Position numbers and translations under genes: made by a program. Below, piece after piece: positions 61,648 through 64,000 of a stretch of 64,000 nucleotides of DNA. The notes beneath the pieces are model-generated. The model did not search any database. It had not been told where the DNA came from and was given only the letters and a program-made list of their open reading frames with translations. The first letter of the stretch is position 1. Every line of letters begins with the position of its first letter. The stretch is from the NCBI GenBank assembly GCA_020160935.1, contig JAIUPL010000017.1, forward strand, positions 1 through 64,000, written 5' to 3'. The stretch is from Bacteroidota bacterium (GTDB taxonomy: Bacteria > Bacteroidota > Bacteroidia > Chitinophagales > Saprospiraceae).

Positions 61648-61816
61648 AGGGTGAGAGGGTGAGAGATGTGAGAGCGTGAGAGATGTGAGAGGGTGAGAGT
61701 TCGTAGATTGTACCGCTTCGTTATTGGACAACTCAATAGCGAAGCGGTACAATCTACGAACTCTCACCCTCTCACATCTCTCACATCTCTCACGCTCTCA
61801 CTTCTCTCACCCTCTT
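61647..61816. repeat. 45-bp perfect inverted repeat between fabH and ccmE
   Basis: Arms 61676-61720 and 61740-61784 are complementary at all 45 positions, around a 19-base loop. The inner part (ttcgtagattgtaccgcttc) is unique; the outer part is GAGGGTGAGAG units. Further partly matching tandem units extend to 61647 on the left and 61816 on the right. The block joins two convergent genes and includes both stops: fabH's at the left edge and the CcmE TGA (61807-61809) in the right array. Confidence 0.95.
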
Positions 61817-62202
61817 TTTTCTCTCACATACACCTCCTGATCCTTATACTTGGAAGGGCATTTCAGCAGCATTTCGGAGGCAGCAAATACGTCGCCTTTC
61901 ATTTCGCCGGTGAGAACGATGGATTCCGAGCGCTCGAAGTCCTGCGGTTTGGCTGCGTTTAACTCAACCCGACGAATCTCGCCTTTATCATCCCGCAGCC
62001 AGAAGGCCAGGAAATCGGCATTTTTTTCAGGATTGTATTCTACCTGGCGATCTTTTACCAACTGGCCTACCAGTTTTACTTTTTCACCACTTTGAGCGGC
62101 TTGCGCAAAATTGGCGTAGGTGGTAACATCCTTGCTCGCGCTGATCAGGATACCGATGGCAATAGCCAGAATACCGATGGCGAGAATATGTGTTTTTTTC
62201 AT
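61807..62202 (-). CDS. ccmE: CcmE-like haem chaperone, Cys-type (CXXXY), 131 aa
   Basis: An N-terminal membrane anchor (ILAIGILAIAIGILI) is followed by an OB-fold domain (KVKLVGQLVKDRQVEYNP, FWLRDDKGEIRRVEL, SIVLTGEMKGDVFAASEMLLK). Classical CcmE binds haem through His in HXXXY; here the position is C115 in CPSKY (CXXXY), the variant known from Desulfovibrio and archaea. It probably delivers haem for c-type cytochrome maturation. No other ccm gene is in the window. The C-terminal RG and stop (AGA GGG TGA) coincide with the tandem repeat unit. Promoter box TAATTTTG at 62253-62260. Confidence 0.85.
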   Translation of the reverse strand: MKKTHILAIGILAIAIGILISASKDVTTYANFAQAAQSGEKVKLVGQLVKDRQVEYNPEKNADFLAFWLRDDKGEIRRVELNAAKPQDFERSESIVLTGEMKGDVFAASEMLLKCPSKYKDQEVYVREKRG

Positions 62203-62252
62203 AGAAATGGAAGGTTGAATATGTCGCTACACACGTAGCAACTTTCTGGCTG

Positions 62253-62260
62253 CAAAATTA
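62253..62260 (-). promoter_or_regulatory. -7 promoter box of ccmE
   Basis: The minus strand reads TAATTTTG followed by CAGCC, a full TAnnTTTG match, about 50 bases before the ATG at 62202. No clear -33 TTG at standard spacing. Confidence 0.5.
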
Positions 62261-62321
62261 ATACAATAAAAAACGCAGAAGAGTGAGCGGAGGTTGCCTT
62301 TCCGATAATTTTACTCATTCT

Positions 62322-63146
62322 TTATAGTTTCGACACCTCGATCATGCGGTCTTCGACATGGCGCACTATTTCATTGAATTTGGCGCTGTGCTTCACTTCC
62401 AGATCGCGGTTGAACGGCAGGTCTACTGACACGTGGTGTACAAAACGGCCCGGATTGGCTGCCATAATGTAAATGTCGTCGGCCAGATACACGGCCTCTT
62501 CAATATCGTGGGTAACAAAAACGATGGTCGGTTGAAATTTCAGCCATACATCTTCCAGCAAATCCTGCATCTGTAGGCGGGTATTGATGTCGAGCGCTCC
62601 AAAAGGTTCATCCATCAACAGGATATCCGGGCTTGCAATGATACTGCGAGCGATGGCTACGCGTTGCAACTGTCCACCGGATAAGGTGGGGTACACGGCG
62701 TATTTATTTTCATGACCGTTCAAACCTACCAGGTCGATCATTTCCTGTGCCCGGCGGCGGCGTTCCTTGGGTTCTACGTTCTGGAATTCGAGCCCCAGTT
62801 CCACATTTTCCAGCACGGTGAGCCAGGGGAGCGATGAGTATTGCTGAAATACCATACCTGCGCGAATACCCGATTGGCGAACAGGTTTGTCGCGCAGCAG
62901 CACTTCGCCGCTGGTGGGTTCCTGCAAGCCCGCAATATAGCGGAGCAAGGTGCTCTTGCCACAGCCGGATGCGCCCAGGATCACCACAAACTGGCCCTGC
63001 CCGGGTTTGTCCTCAATCAGGAAATCAAGGTCTTTGATGATGAACTCCTTGCCGCCTGTGTAGGTCTGACTGATATTTTTCAGTTGAATGATATTCGGCA
63101 GTTCCGTATCTTTTACTTGCAACATAAGATGTTGTTTTTGACTCAC
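62322..63146 (-). CDS. ABC importer ATP-binding protein (nitrate/sulfonate/taurine type), 274 aa
   Basis: Cytoplasmic ATPase of an importer. Walker A GASGCGKST, Q-loop VFQQYSSLPWLTVLENVELG, signature LSGGQLQR, Walker B ILLMDEPFGALD and switch His in FVTHDIEEA are all intact. The sequence style (MVFQQ..LPWLTV, NTRLQMQDLL, HVSVDLPFNRD) fits the SsuB/TauB/NrtD group, which imports sulfonates, taurine, nitrate or similar small anions. The substrate here is unknown. Start at 63146; ATG at 63125 is an alternative. It lies 64 bases downstream of the permease gene, in the same operon. Confidence 0.92.
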   Translation of the reverse strand: MSQKQHLMLQVKDTELPNIIQLKNISQTYTGGKEFIIKDLDFLIEDKPGQGQFVVILGASGCGKSTLLRYIAGLQEPTSGEVLLRDKPVRQSGIRAGMVFQQYSSLPWLTVLENVELGLEFQNVEPKERRRRAQEMIDLVGLNGHENKYAVYPTLSGGQLQRVAIARSIIASPDILLMDEPFGALDINTRLQMQDLLEDVWLKFQPTIVFVTHDIEEAVYLADDIYIMAANPGRFVHHVSVDLPFNRDLEVKHSAKFNEIVRHVEDRMIEVSKL

Positions 63147-63210
63147 TTGAATAATTTGATTTTTTGAAACTCCTTGCCTTTTGCCCCTTGCCCCTTCTTT
63201 CTCACCTCTC

Positions 63211-63999
63211 TTAAACCTTCTGCAATCCTTTCAACAACTTCACTTCTCCCATCAGAATCAGCCCGATAGCCGCCAGAACCAGCAGCCCTGAACCCTGCAC
63301 CAATATCGAATCGGGAATGGCTACCACCAATGGCAGCACCACTGCCAGCGCAAATACCCCCAACACGATATAGATACCGGTTTGCACCTCTTTGAGGCCG
63401 TCCACCTTGGTTTTGTAGTGTTTGTGCGGAAAAAGGCGCTTGTCGAGGTACACAAACAGCCGATCCTGCAAAATGCCGATCAGGATAATCAGCAACAACA
63501 CGGCAAACACCTTGTCGGTCTTGTCGCGGCGGGCAAGCCAGTAGATCAGCGAACCCAGGCCTCCCGTATTGTTCAGAATTTCAGCAATAATGATATACGT
63601 CCAGGAAATGGCCGTAAGTACCCGCAGATCTTCCATAAACTTCGACAAAACGGAAGGCAGGTACACCGAAAAAAGCGTCTGCAAATTGCCTGCGCCGAGG
63701 GTATACACAGTGGTCAGGTGTACATCCTCTACTTCCTGGATGCGTTGCACAATTACCGGAATCATGTAGACGAAAATGCCGAATGCCAGAAAGGCAACCT
63801 TCATATTATCGCCCAGCCCGAACCACAACATGAACAATCCTGTAAGCGCTGAAATCGGCAAATACCGCAGCGCATCTACCGGTCGCGCAAATAAACCCCG
63901 GAAAAGCGGGATAAATCCAATGAGCCCGCCCATCAACAAAGACACCAGAATAGCCCAGAAATAGCCTTTCAGGTTGAGCCAAATGGAATGCAGGGTATG
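63211..63999 (-). CDS. ABC importer permease (SsuC/TauC type), 5' end outside the window
   Basis: The frame is open to the edge of the window, reading ...WLNLKGYFWAILVSLLMGG before the first internal candidate start (GTG at 63945), so the true start lies beyond 64000. It has about six helices and a BPD_transp_1 domain with the EAA-type loop around LGAGNLQTLFSVYLPSVLS that docks on the ATPase. The C-terminal part has an extra charged loop (DKRLFPHKHYKTKVDG) followed by two further hydrophobic segments, longer than usual for TauC-like permeases. The TAA stop is followed by gagaggtgag, a one-sided stop-anchored repeat. Confidence 0.9.
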   Translation of the reverse strand, partial: HTLHSIWLNLKGYFWAILVSLLMGGLIGFIPLFRGLFARPVDALRYLPISALTGLFMLWFGLGDNMKVAFLAFGIFVYMIPVIVQRIQEVEDVHLTTVYTLGAGNLQTLFSVYLPSVLSKFMEDLRVLTAISWTYIIIAEILNNTGGLGSLIYWLARRDKTDKVFAVLLLIILIGILQDRLFVYLDKRLFPHKHYKTKVDGLKEVQTGIYIVLGVFALAVVLPLVVAIPDSILVQGSGLLVLAAIGLILMGEVKLLKGLQKV

Positions 64000-64000
64000 C

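Overview
The window reads as a piece of a Bacteroidota chromosome, most likely from the Saprospiria (Haliscomenobacter/Lewinella-like); the phylum is well supported and the class is an inference. The phylum evidence is: type IX secretion (T9SS) C-terminal sorting domains on three proteins; giant SdrD_B/GEVED and PKD adhesin-type proteins; -7 promoter boxes of the TAnnTTTG type, often as TACTTTTGCGG; few Shine-Dalgarno sites; and a complex I locus with a short NuoG. I see no rRNA, tRNA, CRISPR array, insertion sequence or prophage.

Layout. 1-3.6 kb: the 3' end of one giant T9SS substrate, a helical 511-residue protein and small unknown genes. 3.7-17.5 kb: a second giant T9SS substrate (4623 residues) with six tandem ~1-kb repeats. 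17.9-25.8 kb: gapA, an endonuclease/exonuclease/phosphatase-fold protein and a 1777-residue T9SS metalloprotease with 16 PKD domains. 26-28 kb: an outer-membrane barrel and a lipoprotein, convergent. 28-46.8 kb, minus strand: a full nuoA-N complex I locus in the order A B C D E F G H I J K L M N, interrupted by extra genes in six gaps. These are an MntA/HepT pair (C/D), an SH3-like lipoprotein plus DUF2750 protein (E/F), a HEPN-DUF2281-PIN trio (F/G), an HTH-Doc pair (H/I), a Ca2+/Na+ exchanger (I/J) and a membrane protein plus S4 RNA-binding protein (M/N). 47-51.7 kb: a CBM9-like lipoprotein, then a gluconate operon (6-phosphogluconate dehydrogenase, GntP, gluconokinase). 51.8-64 kb: folD, a TM/coiled-coil protein, a PolB-like 3'-5' exonuclease, rpe, an LptF/G permease, a PAP2 phosphatase, miaA, an acyltransferase, fabH, a Cys-type CcmE and an ABC importer that runs off the window.

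How the genes fit together. GntP, GntK and Gnd take gluconate to ribulose-5-phosphate, which the nearby Rpe can feed into the pentose phosphate pathway. The nuo genes encode the proton-pumping NADH:quinone oxidoreductase. The toxin-type genes lie in the same direction as nuo, in places only a few bases from nuo start codons, so they are probably co-transcribed.

The most unusual signal is non-coding. Many intergenic gaps hold compound inverted repeats whose arms are short tandem repeats (units of 6-9 bases such as GAGGGTGA, TTATGAG, GTGAGTA, GATGAAT, GGTTGAT or TTTTGTG). At least a dozen genes have the G/T-rich sense-strand repeat starting at, or overlapping, their stop codon. In several gaps the complementary C/A-rich arm lies just before the next start codon, giving hairpins of 25-64 bp. 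The sequences differ from locus to locus while the architecture is kept, so this is not a simple dispersed element. I regard it as the best candidate for something undescribed here.
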